Positions 1 through 9,028 are shown, counted from the first letter of the stretch. The stretch is DNA of 43,536 bases from an uncultured Clostridium sp. (GCA_946414595.1 CAMKPE010000014.1:1-43536), one strand, 5' to 3'. Numbers and translations: made by a program. Notes: generated from the letters alone by a model not told the origin.

Positions 1-42
1 GTACCAGTTCCGCCTGGTGTCGTACCAGTTCCACCTGGTGTT
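1..42 (-). repeat. 21-bp tandem repeat encoding TTPGGTG
   Basis: Two adjacent 21-base units differ at only two positions and translate on the minus strand to TTPGGTG. A more diverged unit follows to about base 60. The array reaches the window edge, so its copy number is unknown. It encodes a flexible linker in the partial gene and could change length by slippage. Confidence 0.75.
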
Positions 43-1244
43 GTTCCTGTTGAACCTGTACTACCTTGGGATGCTGAACCAGTTAAATTAACTGAAGATC
101 CTGATAATGTAGTTCCAAGGAATGTCCATGTATTTGTTACTTTATCATGCTTATAATATCCTTGACCGCTTGTCCCATTTGTGTATATTATTTCACTTTG
201 TCCACCGTCAGTTTCAAGAGTAGCTCCCACAAATGCTTCTGTATTAGTATCAGTATCTACTATATAGAATCCTTGTCCATTAGCTCCCACCTTATACACT
301 ACTTCAGTTGGGTCATAAACACTAGGATCTAATGCTGTTCCTATGAATTCCCATCTATAAGTTGTATTATCTAATTTATAATATCCATATCCTTGTGATC
401 CAAGTCCATAAATTATTTTACTTTGACCATCAGCACTTTGAATTGAAGTTCCAAGAAATTTAACTTCTTGGTTAGTTGATGGATCAATTCTATAAAATCC
501 ATATCCTTGTGATCCATTTTGGAACTTAATTTCATAATTTGGTAATGTACTTCCTGGTGTTGTAACAGTTCCACCTGGATTAGTTCCTCCTGCTTGTACA
601 TTTTCTGGTAATCCATCAAATGTATTTCCAAATTGAACACTTAATTCGCTATAAGATTGGAATGGTGTCGTAAGAGGAGTATAAATAGACGCATTTACTT
701 CGTTCTTCTCAAAATCCCAAGCACCAAAATAATTCTTAACTTGCTTTATCCAATCATTTGCTTGTTGAATTAAAACTGGAAGAGCATTTTCATAAATATA
801 GATTTGTCTTCTCCAACTTTTATGAGCTGCTGTTTCTCTAGTTTGAGTATCACCGTTAGCATCAACATAAGTTTCATTTTCTTGAATTCTGCTCTCTAAA
901 TTAGCATGATCTTCATAATCAGTAAAAGTTGAAGTATATTCCAACACTGCATTTTTCATTGTTGAAACAATACTATCAGCACCAACTATATGTTCTGCTG
1001 CTTTTTGATCTCCTTCTGCTTCTTTCTTAATCAAATCAATAGTTTCTTGAATTTGTTTTTTAACCTTATCATCCCATAAATCGTCACTTGATCCACTTAT
1101 AATTTCACCTATTCTGTTTCCAAAAATAGTTAAATTATCCTTCATATTATTTCCATAAGTAGTTAAAGTTGATGGGTTTAATCCCTCAACATCAGGCTTA
1201 ATTTGGAATAAATAAGCATCTTTATAATTTTGAGTATTGACCAT
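1..1244 (-). CDS. Repeat-rich protein with helical N-terminus, 3' end cut by window edge
   Basis: An open frame runs from ATG at 1244, preceded by GAGGTG at good spacing, to the left edge with no stop, so about 414 residues are visible and the C-terminus is missing. Residues 1-200 look helical and polar, with no signal peptide and a conspicuous Trp (DDLWDD) near residue 57. From about residue 230 come four degenerate beta-type repeats of 35-40 residues (bases 85-548) sharing the core GQGYYK.D followed by F.GT.L. A Ser/Thr/Gly/Pro linker then repeats TTPGGTG and is cut by the edge. I do not recognise a family. The layout (helical head, repeats, flexible linker, unseen tail) suits an exported or surface-displayed protein; a WXG/LXG-type secretion substrate is possible but unproven. 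Confidence 0.8.
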   Translation of the reverse strand, partial: MVNTQNYKDAYLFQIKPDVEGLNPSTLTTYGNNMKDNLTIFGNRIGEIISGSSDDLWDDKVKKQIQETIDLIKKEAEGDQKAAEHIVGADSIVSTMKNAVLEYTSTFTDYEDHANLESRIQENETYVDANGDTQTRETAAHKSWRRQIYIYENALPVLIQQANDWIKQVKNYFGAWDFEKNEVNASIYTPLTTPFQSYSELSVQFGNTFDGLPENVQAGGTNPGGTVTTPGSTLPNYEIKFQNGSQGYGFYRIDPSTNQEVKFLGTSIQSADGQSKIIYGLGSQGYGYYKLDNTTYRWEFIGTALDPSVYDPTEVVYKVGANGQGFYIVDTDTNTEAFVGATLETDGGQSEIIYTNGTSGQGYYKHDKVTNTWTFLGTTLSGSSVNLTGSASQGSTGSTGTTPGGTGTTPGGTG

Positions 1245-1301
1245 AGAAACACCTCTATTCTCATTCTATTTTAAGTTTACTATATTTTAATAATTATTTC
1301 A

Positions 1302-1329
1302 ACAAAAAAAGATATCAAATTGATATCTA
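1302..1329 (-). terminator. Rho-independent terminator after the 117-aa gene
   Basis: On the minus strand an AGATATC/GATATCT stem with a 5-nt loop is followed by seven T. It overlaps the stop codon of the gene at 1327. Confidence 0.8.
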
Positions 1330-1680
1330 TCTTTTATTTACTATACTTGAGTATTGTTTAACTTTCTTTCTTCCTTCTGCTGGTTTAAAAATTCTTGCTG
1401 CATTTTCTAAATCTGTTTGTAACCAACCAGATTCTTCTTTAATATATGTACATACTCCATCATCTAAAAAGTTATTAAACTCTTCTCTTATTTTGCCAAG
1501 TCTTCTATAGTCAATTCTTGCTTTTACTGTTTTAACAAGATGACATGCTTTATATAGAGGGCTCTTAAATAAACATATATTTCTAGCATTTCCATACTTA
1601 GTTTCTAATGTATCTCTAAACTCTCTAATTTCTTGGTCTTCATTCATTACTTGTTTACTTAATTCAATATAATAGCTCAT
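1327..1680 (-). CDS. Hypothetical protein, 117 aa
   Basis: A small soluble, basic, mostly helical protein with no signal peptide, membrane segment or motif that I recognise. The ATG at 1680 has a GGGGG ribosome site. It lies 26 bases behind the phosphohexomutase gene with no terminator between them and is followed by a strong terminator, so it is the last gene of that transcript. No function can be assigned. Confidence 0.6.
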   Translation of the reverse strand: MSYYIELSKQVMNEDQEIREFRDTLETKYGNARNICLFKSPLYKACHLVKTVKARIDYRRLGKIREEFNNFLDDGVCTYIKEESGWLQTDLENAARIFKPAEGRKKVKQYSSIVNKR

Positions 1681-1706
1681 ATTATTACCCCCAAAAACTT
1701 TTTCTA

Positions 1707-3089
1707 TTATACATTGTATTTATTTATTTGTCCAATGAACTCTTCTTGTAATTCTTTTAGTTTTTCTTCACTATCTGCTTCAAATCTAGCAGTTATATTA
1801 GGACCTGTATTACTACATCTTACTAAAGCCCATCCATAGTCAAAATTAACTCTTACACCATCTATGTCTATAAAATCATATCCTTTTTCTATGGCATATT
1901 CTTTAATTTTATCTACTATTCCAAATTTCTTATCATCACTTGATGGGAATTTTAATTCTTCAGTTGAATAATATTCATTAATTCCATCTAATAATTCACT
2001 TGTTTTCTTATTTGTCTTGGATAATATCTCTATAAGTCTTAATCCAGCATATAATCCTGAATCAAAACATGGCCATCTGTCATTGAAGTAAACATGTCCT
2101 GATAATTCTCCTCCAAAAGGAATATCATCATCTTTTACTTTAGCCTTTGTATATGAGTTACCTGTTCTATAACAAATACCATTTCCACCTAATTTTTCAA
2201 TTTCATCAGATAATGATTTAGAACATTTAACATCATATAAGAAATCTTTCTTAACAACTTTATTAATAATATCTCTAATGATTATTATCATGTATTTATC
2301 AGTTGCTACATATTTACCATTTTCATCAACAACTCCAAGACGATCTCCATCTCCATCAAACCCAATACCTAAATCAGCATGTGTCTCTAATACTTTTTGC
2401 TTTAATGCATCAAGATTTTTTTCAACACATGGATCAGGATGATGGTTAGGAAACATTGGGTCACTATCCCCAAATAATACTTCTACATCAATTGGGAATA
2501 ACTTGTATAATTCTTCAGCTATACAAGAAGTAGTTCCATTTCCTAAATCAATAACTACTTTTATTCTTCTATCACCAAAATCAAGTGATGCTTTATATAA
2601 TTCAATATATTCTCTTCTAATATTATAATTTGCTAATATTCCATGACCATTATCAAAGTCTTGTGCAAAAGTGAAATCTCTAAATTCTTCAATCATTTCA
2701 CCTCTTGCATTTCCTCTTTCATCAAAAGCAAATTTAAATCCATTTTCATCTTTAGGATTATGACTTGCAGTAACCATTACACCAGTTGGATTATTAAGTT
2801 TAATACAAGCATAATAATACATTGGTGTAGTAACAAGTCCAAGATTAATAACATTTACTCCAGTATCCATGATACCTTTAATTAATGCTTCAGCAAGTTC
2901 ATCTGATGAATATCTATTATCACGACCTACTACAGCAGTGAAATGTCCTAATCTTCTTACGTATGTACCAAAACTCTTTCCTATAGTATATGCAACATCT
3001 TCATTTAAATCTTCTGGATAAACTCCTCTAATGTCATACCCTCTAAATATATATTTATTCAACTTTTTTGTTAGTATCAACGTAAACAA
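1707..3089 (-). CDS. Phosphomannomutase/phosphoglucomutase (alpha-D-phosphohexomutase)
   Basis: This enzyme interconverts hexose 6-phosphate and hexose 1-phosphate, feeding sugar-nucleotide synthesis for envelope glycans and glycogen-type pathways. All four family loops are visible: phosphoserine loop TASHNP (Ser109), Mg-binding DGDGDR (245-250), sugar-specificity loop GELSGH (327-332) and phosphate-binding RCSNTGPN (424-431). Length of about 460 aa fits the bifunctional PMM/PGM type; sequence alone does not separate mannose from glucose preference. The start is unusual: no ATG is available and the frame opens with TTG codons inside the end of the upstream gene. The in-gene AAAGGAG is badly placed for the first TTG (3089) and better placed for the one at 3080, so the true N-terminus may be 3-10 residues shorter. 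It overlaps the upstream membrane-protein gene by about 35 bases, indicating translational coupling. Confidence 0.93.
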   Translation of the reverse strand: MFTLILTKKLNKYIFRGYDIRGVYPEDLNEDVAYTIGKSFGTYVRRLGHFTAVVGRDNRYSSDELAEALIKGIMDTGVNVINLGLVTTPMYYYACIKLNNPTGVMVTASHNPKDENGFKFAFDERGNARGEMIEEFRDFTFAQDFDNGHGILANYNIRREYIELYKASLDFGDRRIKVVIDLGNGTTSCIAEELYKLFPIDVEVLFGDSDPMFPNHHPDPCVEKNLDALKQKVLETHADLGIGFDGDGDRLGVVDENGKYVATDKYMIIIIRDIINKVVKKDFLYDVKCSKSLSDEIEKLGGNGICYRTGNSYTKAKVKDDDIPFGGELSGHVYFNDRWPCFDSGLYAGLRLIEILSKTNKKTSELLDGINEYYSTEELKFPSSDDKKFGIVDKIKEYAIEKGYDFIDIDGVRVNFDYGWALVRCSNTGPNITARFEADSEEKLKELQEEFIGQINKYNV

Positions 3090-3753
3090 TCTCCTTTACT
3101 ATTTTAGATTCAGTACTACAATAGAATCCAATACTTGTTAAATATTCAGATTCTGCACCTGCAACATAAGCATATTCTTTTAATTGTTCAACATCATACA
3201 AATCATGGTTTTCAAAATCTGCTGTAACAACGTATCCCTTGTCTACTTTCTTTTTAGTAATACCAGCTGCATCTATTTGTTTTGCTTTTTCTATAGGTGC
3301 AAAAGTAGGTTCCTCTTCATTTCCACTAGGTTCAGGTGTTTCTTCTTTTCCTTCACCTTCGTTTTCATCATCTTTCTTACCAAGTTCACTTAAGCTTTTA
3401 TATGAATATTTTAATTCTAACTTTTGTAGTGCACCATCTCTATAATTATTTTCAAGATTTGTATAGAAAGCATAATCATCAATTGAAGTTGAATGTGAGC
3501 AAGTTAATGTTACATAAGTTATATCTTTTTCAATTTCTGTAATTGGCTTTGGATTAAATGCTCTTAATAAAGGTGGTAATAATATTAACACTACTATTAA
3601 AAACATTACACCATAACATATAAAGTCTTCTTTAACATTATGCCTAATACCACTTTTAATAATTTCATCTTCTGTAGCTGTTTTTATATCAATTTGATCA
3701 AAAGGTACAACTACCTTTTTCTCTTTCTTTGGCTTTTTTTCTTTCTTTTCCAT
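3055..3753 (-). CDS. Single-pass membrane protein, unknown function
   Basis: The 232-aa protein has a Lys/Glu-rich cytoplasmic N-terminus of about 45 residues, one strong hydrophobic segment (about 47-64, ending LLPPLLRAF) and an extracytoplasmic domain interrupted by an acidic Glu/Pro/Asn-rich linker near residues 125-150. No signal-peptidase site is apparent, so it should stay anchored with its C-terminus outside. I recognise no family. It overlaps the phosphohexomutase gene and is the first gene of a three-gene transcript. Confidence 0.65.
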   Translation of the reverse strand: MEKKEKKPKKEKKVVVPFDQIDIKTATEDEIIKSGIRHNVKEDFICYGVMFLIVVLILLPPLLRAFNPKPITEIEKDITYVTLTCSHSTSIDDYAFYTNLENNYRDGALQKLELKYSYKSLSELGKKDDENEGEGKEETPEPSGNEEEPTFAPIEKAKQIDAAGITKKKVDKGYVVTADFENHDLYDVEQLKEYAYVAGAESEYLTSIGFYCSTESKIVKEIVYVDTNKKVE

Positions 3754-3796
3754 AATAGCACCCTCTATTCTAGTAATACTATATCATATATTAAGT

Positions 3797-3825
3797 CAAA
3801 AAAAAAGTTCTTAAAAGAACTTTTA
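3797..3825 (-). terminator. Terminator of tig
   Basis: On the minus strand an AAAGTTCTT/AAGAACTTT hairpin is followed by a run of at least seven T, overlapping the tig stop codon. Confidence 0.85.
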
Positions 3826-5088
3826 TTTATTATATTCCTTTAATAATTCAATTACTTTTCTAATTTCTAGATCGTATTGAACCATTTCTTTTCCACCAAA
3901 TGCTTTTAAGAAGTCTTCTTCTTTCATTTGATATTTTTTAGCCATTTCTGTAACTTCTTTATCTAATTCTTTAGCATCAACTTTTACTTTTTCTTGTTCA
4001 AGAATTTCTTCAAGCATTAATCTATATAATACATGGTTGTATGCATCTTTTTCCATTTGTGCTCTTAAATCTTTTTCAGTTGTCTTAGTAAATTCATAAT
4101 ACATTTCAAGATTAATTCCCTGCATCTTTAATTGATCTTCAAATTTGTGGATTAATCTATCGATTTCTTCTTCAACCATTTCTTCAGGAATATCAACTTC
4201 TACATTCTTAGCAACTGTTGCTAATAATTCATCAACATATTTGTTTTCTGAATCCATTTCTTTTCTTGCTGCTATATCTTCTTTAATATGTTTTTCAAGT
4301 TTTTCTTTTGTGTCTACTCCTTCAATATTTAAGTCTTCGAATAATTCTTTATCTAATTTTCTTTCAATCTTTTCTTTGATATCATTTACTTTTATTTTGA
4401 ATACTACTTTAGCACCCTTTAATTCTTCTGCATGATAATCTTTAGGGAAAGTAACATTAATGTCTTTTTCTTCATTTAGTTTTGCTCCAACTAATTGATC
4501 TTCAAAACCTGGAATAAATGTATTACTTCCAATTTCTAATTCATAGTTTTCAGCTTTTCCACCAGCAAATGGTTTTCCATCTTTGAATCCTTCAAAATCG
4601 ATTACTGCAATATTACCTTTTTCAACAACACCATTTTCTTTTGTTCTTGTTTCAGTAAATCTTTCTAATAAATGTCCAATTTCATGTTCAATTTCTTCTT
4701 TTGTAACTTTTACTGCTGTTGGTTTAACGTTTAACCCTTTATAACTCTTAATTTTTACTTCAGGCTTAGTAATAATTTTAAATACAAATTCAATACCTGT
4801 AGTATCAACACTCTTAATATCTACTTTTGGTTGAACAACTGGAACTAATTTAGATTCTTCTATTGCTCTTAAGTAAGCACTTTCTACAACATAATCACTT
4901 GCTGGAAAATATAAGCTTTCTTTACCAAATTTCTTTTCAAATATATCACGTGGTACTTTACCTTTTCTAAATCCATCTACTTGAACTGTTTTAACTCTTT
5001 CTTGAAATGCTTTATCTAAAGCATCAGTCCATTCTTTTCCTTCAATTTTAATAACTATCTCATGAGTATTACTTTGTTTCTTTGCCAT
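3823..5088 (-). CDS. tig: Trigger factor, ribosome-associated chaperone and prolyl isomerase
   Basis: Trigger factor binds the ribosome exit tunnel and shields nascent chains. The ribosome-docking signature GFRKGKVP is at residues 39-46. It is followed by an FKBP-type prolyl-isomerase domain (about 155-240, with IDFEGF and IPGFEDQL) and a long helical C-terminal arm domain. The 421-aa length is normal. I place the start at ATG 5088 (MAKKQS), because GGAGG lies just upstream of it and overlaps the further in-frame ATG at 5100. It is a single-gene unit with its own terminator. Confidence 0.95.
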   Translation of the reverse strand: MAKKQSNTHEIVIKIEGKEWTDALDKAFQERVKTVQVDGFRKGKVPRDIFEKKFGKESLYFPASDYVVESAYLRAIEESKLVPVVQPKVDIKSVDTTGIEFVFKIITKPEVKIKSYKGLNVKPTAVKVTKEEIEHEIGHLLERFTETRTKENGVVEKGNIAVIDFEGFKDGKPFAGGKAENYELEIGSNTFIPGFEDQLVGAKLNEEKDINVTFPKDYHAEELKGAKVVFKIKVNDIKEKIERKLDKELFEDLNIEGVDTKEKLEKHIKEDIAARKEMDSENKYVDELLATVAKNVEVDIPEEMVEEEIDRLIHKFEDQLKMQGINLEMYYEFTKTTEKDLRAQMEKDAYNHVLYRLMLEEILEQEKVKVDAKELDKEVTEMAKKYQMKEEDFLKAFGGKEMVQYDLEIRKVIELLKEYNK

Positions 5089-5141
5089 AATTGCCTCCAT
5101 ATTTCTTCTATATTATAATATACTTCATAATTTTAAACAAG

Positions 5142-5166
5142 AAAAAAATAGTCATTGACTATTTTA
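5142..5166 (-). terminator. Terminator of greA
   Basis: On the minus strand an AAAATAGTCA/TGACTATTTT hairpin runs into a T-tract and overlaps the greA stop codon. Confidence 0.85.
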
Positions 5167-5626
5167 TTTCAGTTATCTCAATTTTGTAAGTTCCATTTGG
5201 ACTTTCAACTTCAACGATGTCTCCTACTTTCTTATTTAAAAGTGCAATAGCAATTGGAGATTCATTAGAAATTTTACTCATAAATGGATCTGCTTCTTGA
5301 CTTCCAACGATTTTATATTCGTCTTCTTCATCATCATCGATATATTTTATATTAACTGTTGAACCTAGTCCTACTTTATCATTTGATTTCTTTTCAATGA
5401 TTTCATAGTTTTCCAACATCTTTTCAATTTTCTTTATTCTTCCCTCTAATTCAGCTTGATCATTTTTTGCAGCATCATAATCGGCGTTTTCTGATAGATC
5501 ACCTAATGCTCTTGCCTCTTTGATTGCTTTTAAATTAGCTGGTCTTTTAACATTAATTAACTCATCTAATTCATCTTGTAATTCTTTTAGACCTTCTTCA
5601 GTAAGTAATGTCTTTTTTCCCTTCAT
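5159..5626 (-). CDS. greA: Transcription elongation factor GreA
   Basis: GreA rescues backtracked RNA polymerase by stimulating transcript cleavage. The N-terminal coiled coil carries the catalytic tip motif LGDLSENADYD (Asp43, Glu46) and the C-terminal FKBP-like domain ends the 155-aa protein, close to the family's usual 158. The start is ATG 5626 (MKGKKT), 7 bases from AGAGGTG; an upstream in-frame start at 5665 lies inside the promoter and is rejected. In B. subtilis greA sits downstream of the yrrM-yrrN-yrrO block, whereas here 4 kb of other genes separate them and greA has its own promoter. Confidence 0.96.
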   Translation of the reverse strand: MKGKKTLLTEEGLKELQDELDELINVKRPANLKAIKEARALGDLSENADYDAAKNDQAELEGRIKKIEKMLENYEIIEKKSNDKVGLGSTVNIKYIDDDEEDEYKIVGSQEADPFMSKISNESPIAIALLNKKVGDIVEVESPNGTYKIEITEIK

Positions 5627-5655
5627 TTGGCAACACCTCTTTTTCAATGTATATA

Positions 5656-5684
5656 ATGATAGCACAAAAACTCAAATCTGTCAA
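5656..5684 (-). promoter_or_regulatory. SigmaA-type promoter of greA
   Basis: On the minus strand TTGACA (5679-5684), a 17-bp spacer and TATCAT (5656-5661) lie about 30 bases before the greA start, in the short gap behind the dGTPase-like gene. Confidence 0.8.
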
Positions 5685-5690
5685 TATTTT

Positions 5691-6821
5691 TTAGTTAACA
5701 GAAATGCTATTTAATTGTGTCATAAAGTAACCATCTGTCATACCTGCAATGAAATCAATGACTACTTGTTTATTGCTTGTATTATCGCGATAATCATCAT
5801 TCATGTCTTTTAAAAACAACTCATAAATCTTACTATCTTTTTTATTCTTTTCTAGATCATCTAATAAAGCATAATATAGTTTATTAATTCCTTCTTTATA
5901 ATATTCCAATTCTTTAGTTGTATTTGCATTTCCATAGATATTTTTATAGTTAAATTTAATTAATTCATTCATGGCATTATAAACTTTTTCACTTAATTCA
6001 ATTTTATTCTTACCATAACTATTATTAACAATATCTAATACAATATTATTTATTATTTCACTATTTTTATTCCCTAAAACTTCAACAATCTCTTTAGGAA
6101 TAGATCCGCGTTTCAATTTACCTAATGTTATAGCGTCTTCAATATCTCTTCCAATATATGCGATAACATCGGAAATTCTAACAACACACCCTTCAAGAGT
6201 CATTGGTTTAATCTTTGATGCATAATCATGTGACTTAACTGATTCATTATAATCTTTTAAGAAATCTTCTTTAGTCTTTTTAACTGGTTCATATACTCTT
6301 TCAAGTTTTTCACCATTATGACACATCATTCCATCAAGTACTTGAATAGTTAAGTTACTTCCCTTTCCATTTTCAGATAAATACATATATTCTCTAACAC
6401 TTTGTAAGTTATGCATAAAAGGCATATTTAATTCTTTTAATGATATTTCATTTAATATTTTTTCTCCTACGTGACCTAAAGGAGTGTGTCCTATATCATG
6501 TCCTAGAGATGTTGCTTCAATTAAATCTTCATTTAAGTTTAAACATCTTCCAATAGTTCTTGCAATCTTACTTACAAGTTGAACATGAAGCATTCTAGTA
6601 GATATATGATCATTCTTATAAAAAGAATATACTTGTGTCTTATTCATGTATCTAGTATAAGGACTACTATGTATTACTCTATCAGTATCACGAAAGAATG
6701 CTGGACGTATATCTTCTTTTATTTCTTTTAATCTTATAGCATCCATACTCTTACATGCATATTTAGATAAAATATCTTCTCTTTTTAATAAATCATTTTT
6801 AATTAAATTTAAAGTATCCAT
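5691..6821 (-). CDS. dGTPase-like HD-domain triphosphohydrolase
   Basis: Members of this HD family hydrolyse dNTPs, typically dGTP, to the nucleoside and triphosphate. Visible are RDTDRVIHS (44-52), the metal site H72...H108-D109 in GHDIGHTPLGH, and a later Asp in RISDVIAY that completes the HD site. The 376-aa length fits the short dGTPase group. The ATG at 6821 has AGGAGTT 8 bases upstream. It is probably monocistronic, followed directly by the greA promoter rather than a terminator. The substrate could be another dNTP. Confidence 0.88.
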   Translation of the reverse strand: MDTLNLIKNDLLKREDILSKYACKSMDAIRLKEIKEDIRPAFFRDTDRVIHSSPYTRYMNKTQVYSFYKNDHISTRMLHVQLVSKIARTIGRCLNLNEDLIEATSLGHDIGHTPLGHVGEKILNEISLKELNMPFMHNLQSVREYMYLSENGKGSNLTIQVLDGMMCHNGEKLERVYEPVKKTKEDFLKDYNESVKSHDYASKIKPMTLEGCVVRISDVIAYIGRDIEDAITLGKLKRGSIPKEIVEVLGNKNSEIINNIVLDIVNNSYGKNKIELSEKVYNAMNELIKFNYKNIYGNANTTKELEYYKEGINKLYYALLDDLEKNKKDSKIYELFLKDMNDDYRDNTSNKQVVIDFIAGMTDGYFMTQLNSISVN

Positions 6822-6840
6822 TTAATCAACTCCTATAAAC

Positions 6841-6849
6841 ATTATAACA
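6841..6849 (-). promoter_or_regulatory. Extended -10 promoter of the dGTPase-like gene
   Basis: The minus strand reads TGTTATAAT, an extended -10 about 20 bases upstream of the start codon. No good -35 is visible; that position lies in the T-tract of the preceding terminator. Confidence 0.65.
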
Positions 6850-6858
6850 CTTGTAAAC

Positions 6859-6893
6859 AAAAAAGTTTAACGTCATATTATACGTTAAACTTT
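6859..6893 (-). terminator. Terminator of the 701-aa surface-protein gene
   Basis: On the minus strand a 12-bp AAAGTTTAACGT stem with an 8-nt loop is followed by TTTTTTG. Confidence 0.85.
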
Positions 6894-6898
6894 ATTTT

Positions 6899-9004
6899 TT
6901 ATTTTTTCTTTGGCTCTTCAGTTTTTTCTTCAGTAGTTTCTTTTTTTGGTTCTTCTTTAACTTCTACTTTTTTCTCTTTCTTTGGCTTACGTAATATTAC
7001 TGCAACTAAACCAACTATAATAACAACACATACTCCTAAAGCTATATATAAAATTGTATTGTTACTATCGCTATCTTTCTTAGCGGCTTCTTTTGCAGCA
7101 TTAACATTTGCAACTGCATCATCTTCACCAAGAACTGAAGAATCATTTACTTTTTCGTTTGTAATAACATATTTAGAGTTATGGTTGATATAGAATTCAA
7201 TATATCCATCTGAAGATTTTTGAACTTCAATAGCAACTTTGTTTAATACATTTTCATTTTCATCAATATGATAAATATAATAAACTTTACCCTCTAATTT
7301 ATTAAATACTTCTTCGTCTTTAATTCTTATTAATGCTTTTCCTGGAAGCTCTCCATTTTCAGGAAATTCAAGCACTACTGCTTTATCACCAATAACTTTC
7401 TTAATGCTTTCATTTGATTCTAGTTTACTTGCATCATAGAATTTCATTGATACATCAACAGGTTTAGAGCTTTCAATATCTACTCCATTGAATACCCATT
7501 GATTCTTACCATATTCGATTACTACTTGTTTTGGTGATTCTTTAATTGCATCGAATAATTCTGCTGGAATAACACTCTTAACGTTAGCGTTAATTGTTAT
7601 TACTGTATTGTCTTTAGCACTTTTAATCTTTTCATATGAAGTTTGATATAATTCTTCTGCTATGAAATAAAGTCCTGCATCTTTATCTTCAACAATACTT
7701 AATTTTTGATCAAATATACTCTTATAACTATCCGCAATTGAATCTTTATCAATAATAATTGTATTAGTTTCACCTACATATGAATCAAATGTAATTGTTA
7801 CAGTTTTTAAAGTATAATCTCCTACTTTTGCAGTAGATGGAATAATAATTGATGTATCTTGTTTAACATCTTTTAAATATGTACTAAACATACTATTATT
7901 TGTTGAATCATAGAAAGTTAATAATACTGATTGCATTCTAATATTCATAGAATTGTAATACCAATCAAAATTAACTGTTACTTTATTTCCAACTTTAGCT
8001 TCATTACTAATTAGTTTAACTGCTTTTAATTCGAATTGAGATTCTTTAATAATATCAGTTATTGGTTTACCAAGAAGAATTGATAAATCATATGGTACAT
8101 ATTTATCGTTATATTCTTCTGCTTTTTCTTGATTTGTATTATATGTGTATTTATTGTTGCTAGCGTCATAGAAGATTATTTCTTCTAATTTATATGTTCC
8201 ATCATAAACATTATTAATTCCGTATGTTGGAACATCTACAGTATAAGTAAATTCATTACTCTTACCTTCTGATAATAAATGAACTGTGAAGAATGGTAAT
8301 GCTCCACTCTTAGTTCTATCAGTAAATGTTAAATATGCACTCTTAATTGGTTCTGTAGTTTTTACAGTGAAAGTCATCTTTCCACCGAAATAACTATAAT
8401 TCTTATCTAATTTAATGCTTTCTAAAATATTTTTTACTTCTGGTTTTTTATTAGTTAGATTAAAACTACTATAAGAATTATTTAATAATACACCTTCTTC
8501 ATTATTATTAGCATCTTCTTCTTTTGTGTAATATGTTGTACATAATTCTTTATAAATAGGAACTTTTTCTCCTTCTGGAGTTACACCATATTCTTTTATC
8601 TCATCAGTTTTCTTATAATAAATGAATCCCCAAATTTCATATTTATCATTAATAGGCATATGTTCTGGGTCATCTGGTATTATGAAATATGATCCTGTTG
8701 AATCACTACCAATAAGATTTTTTAAATAAACATTATAATACTTTCTAGTTGAAACATCTGTAGATCGTATCATAACACTTATTTCTATGCTATTATCTCT
8801 TTCTGCGCCTTTTAAATCTAAATAAACTTTCTCACCTGGTGCATAGGCTTGTTTGTTTTGATAATGAAGTTTTACTTCAGTTAAATTCTTTTCTGCATCT
8901 CCTTTATCAAAAGGTTCACATGCTCTTGAATCAGCATGTACATTTACAGTAGAAAACAAACAAAAAGCTGCAAATATAAATACTAATGTTTTTAATTTTT
9001 TCAT
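6899..9004 (-). CDS. Large secreted, membrane-anchored surface protein with repeated beta domains
   Basis: The 701-aa protein begins with a classical signal peptide (about 1-24: MKKLK, a hydrophobic core, then VHA-D). It ends with a transmembrane helix at about 650-671 and a 30-residue Lys/Glu tail, so it should be displayed outside and anchored in the membrane; there is no LPXTG motif. In between, at least three related beta-rich units of about 90-110 residues start near residues 41, 192 and 325, each with a V.L....A..G.KV.... core and a later Y.L....F.D segment. This suggests Ig-like or adhesin-type domains. It has its own strong ribosome site (AGGAGG), extended -10 promoter and terminator. 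The family is unknown to me; an envelope structural or adhesive role is inference. Confidence 0.8.
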   Translation of the reverse strand: MKKLKTLVFIFAAFCLFSTVNVHADSRACEPFDKGDAEKNLTEVKLHYQNKQAYAPGEKVYLDLKGAERDNSIEISVMIRSTDVSTRKYYNVYLKNLIGSDSTGSYFIIPDDPEHMPINDKYEIWGFIYYKKTDEIKEYGVTPEGEKVPIYKELCTTYYTKEEDANNNEEGVLLNNSYSSFNLTNKKPEVKNILESIKLDKNYSYFGGKMTFTVKTTEPIKSAYLTFTDRTKSGALPFFTVHLLSEGKSNEFTYTVDVPTYGINNVYDGTYKLEEIIFYDASNNKYTYNTNQEKAEEYNDKYVPYDLSILLGKPITDIIKESQFELKAVKLISNEAKVGNKVTVNFDWYYNSMNIRMQSVLLTFYDSTNNSMFSTYLKDVKQDTSIIIPSTAKVGDYTLKTVTITFDSYVGETNTIIIDKDSIADSYKSIFDQKLSIVEDKDAGLYFIAEELYQTSYEKIKSAKDNTVITINANVKSVIPAELFDAIKESPKQVVIEYGKNQWVFNGVDIESSKPVDVSMKFYDASKLESNESIKKVIGDKAVVLEFPENGELPGKALIRIKDEEVFNKLEGKVYYIYHIDENENVLNKVAIEVQKSSDGYIEFYINHNSKYVITNEKVNDSSVLGEDDAVANVNAAKEAAKKDSDSNNTILYIALGVCVVIIVGLVAVILRKPKKEKKVEVKEEPKKETTEEKTEEPKKK

Positions 9005-9028
9005 TCATATCCTCCTATCATTAATATA

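Noticed and set aside
1-60. CRISPR array or VNTR outside genes
   Set aside because: The units are 21 bases, adjacent without spacers, and in frame as a protein linker.
147-640. Short frames on both strands within 147-332 and 413-640
   Set aside because: They lie in other frames of the long open frame that runs from 1244 to the left edge and have no ribosome sites.
2643-5714. Plus-strand frames opposite pgm, the membrane protein, tig and greA
   Set aside because: They are antisense shadows of genes with clear family motifs and lack ribosome sites.
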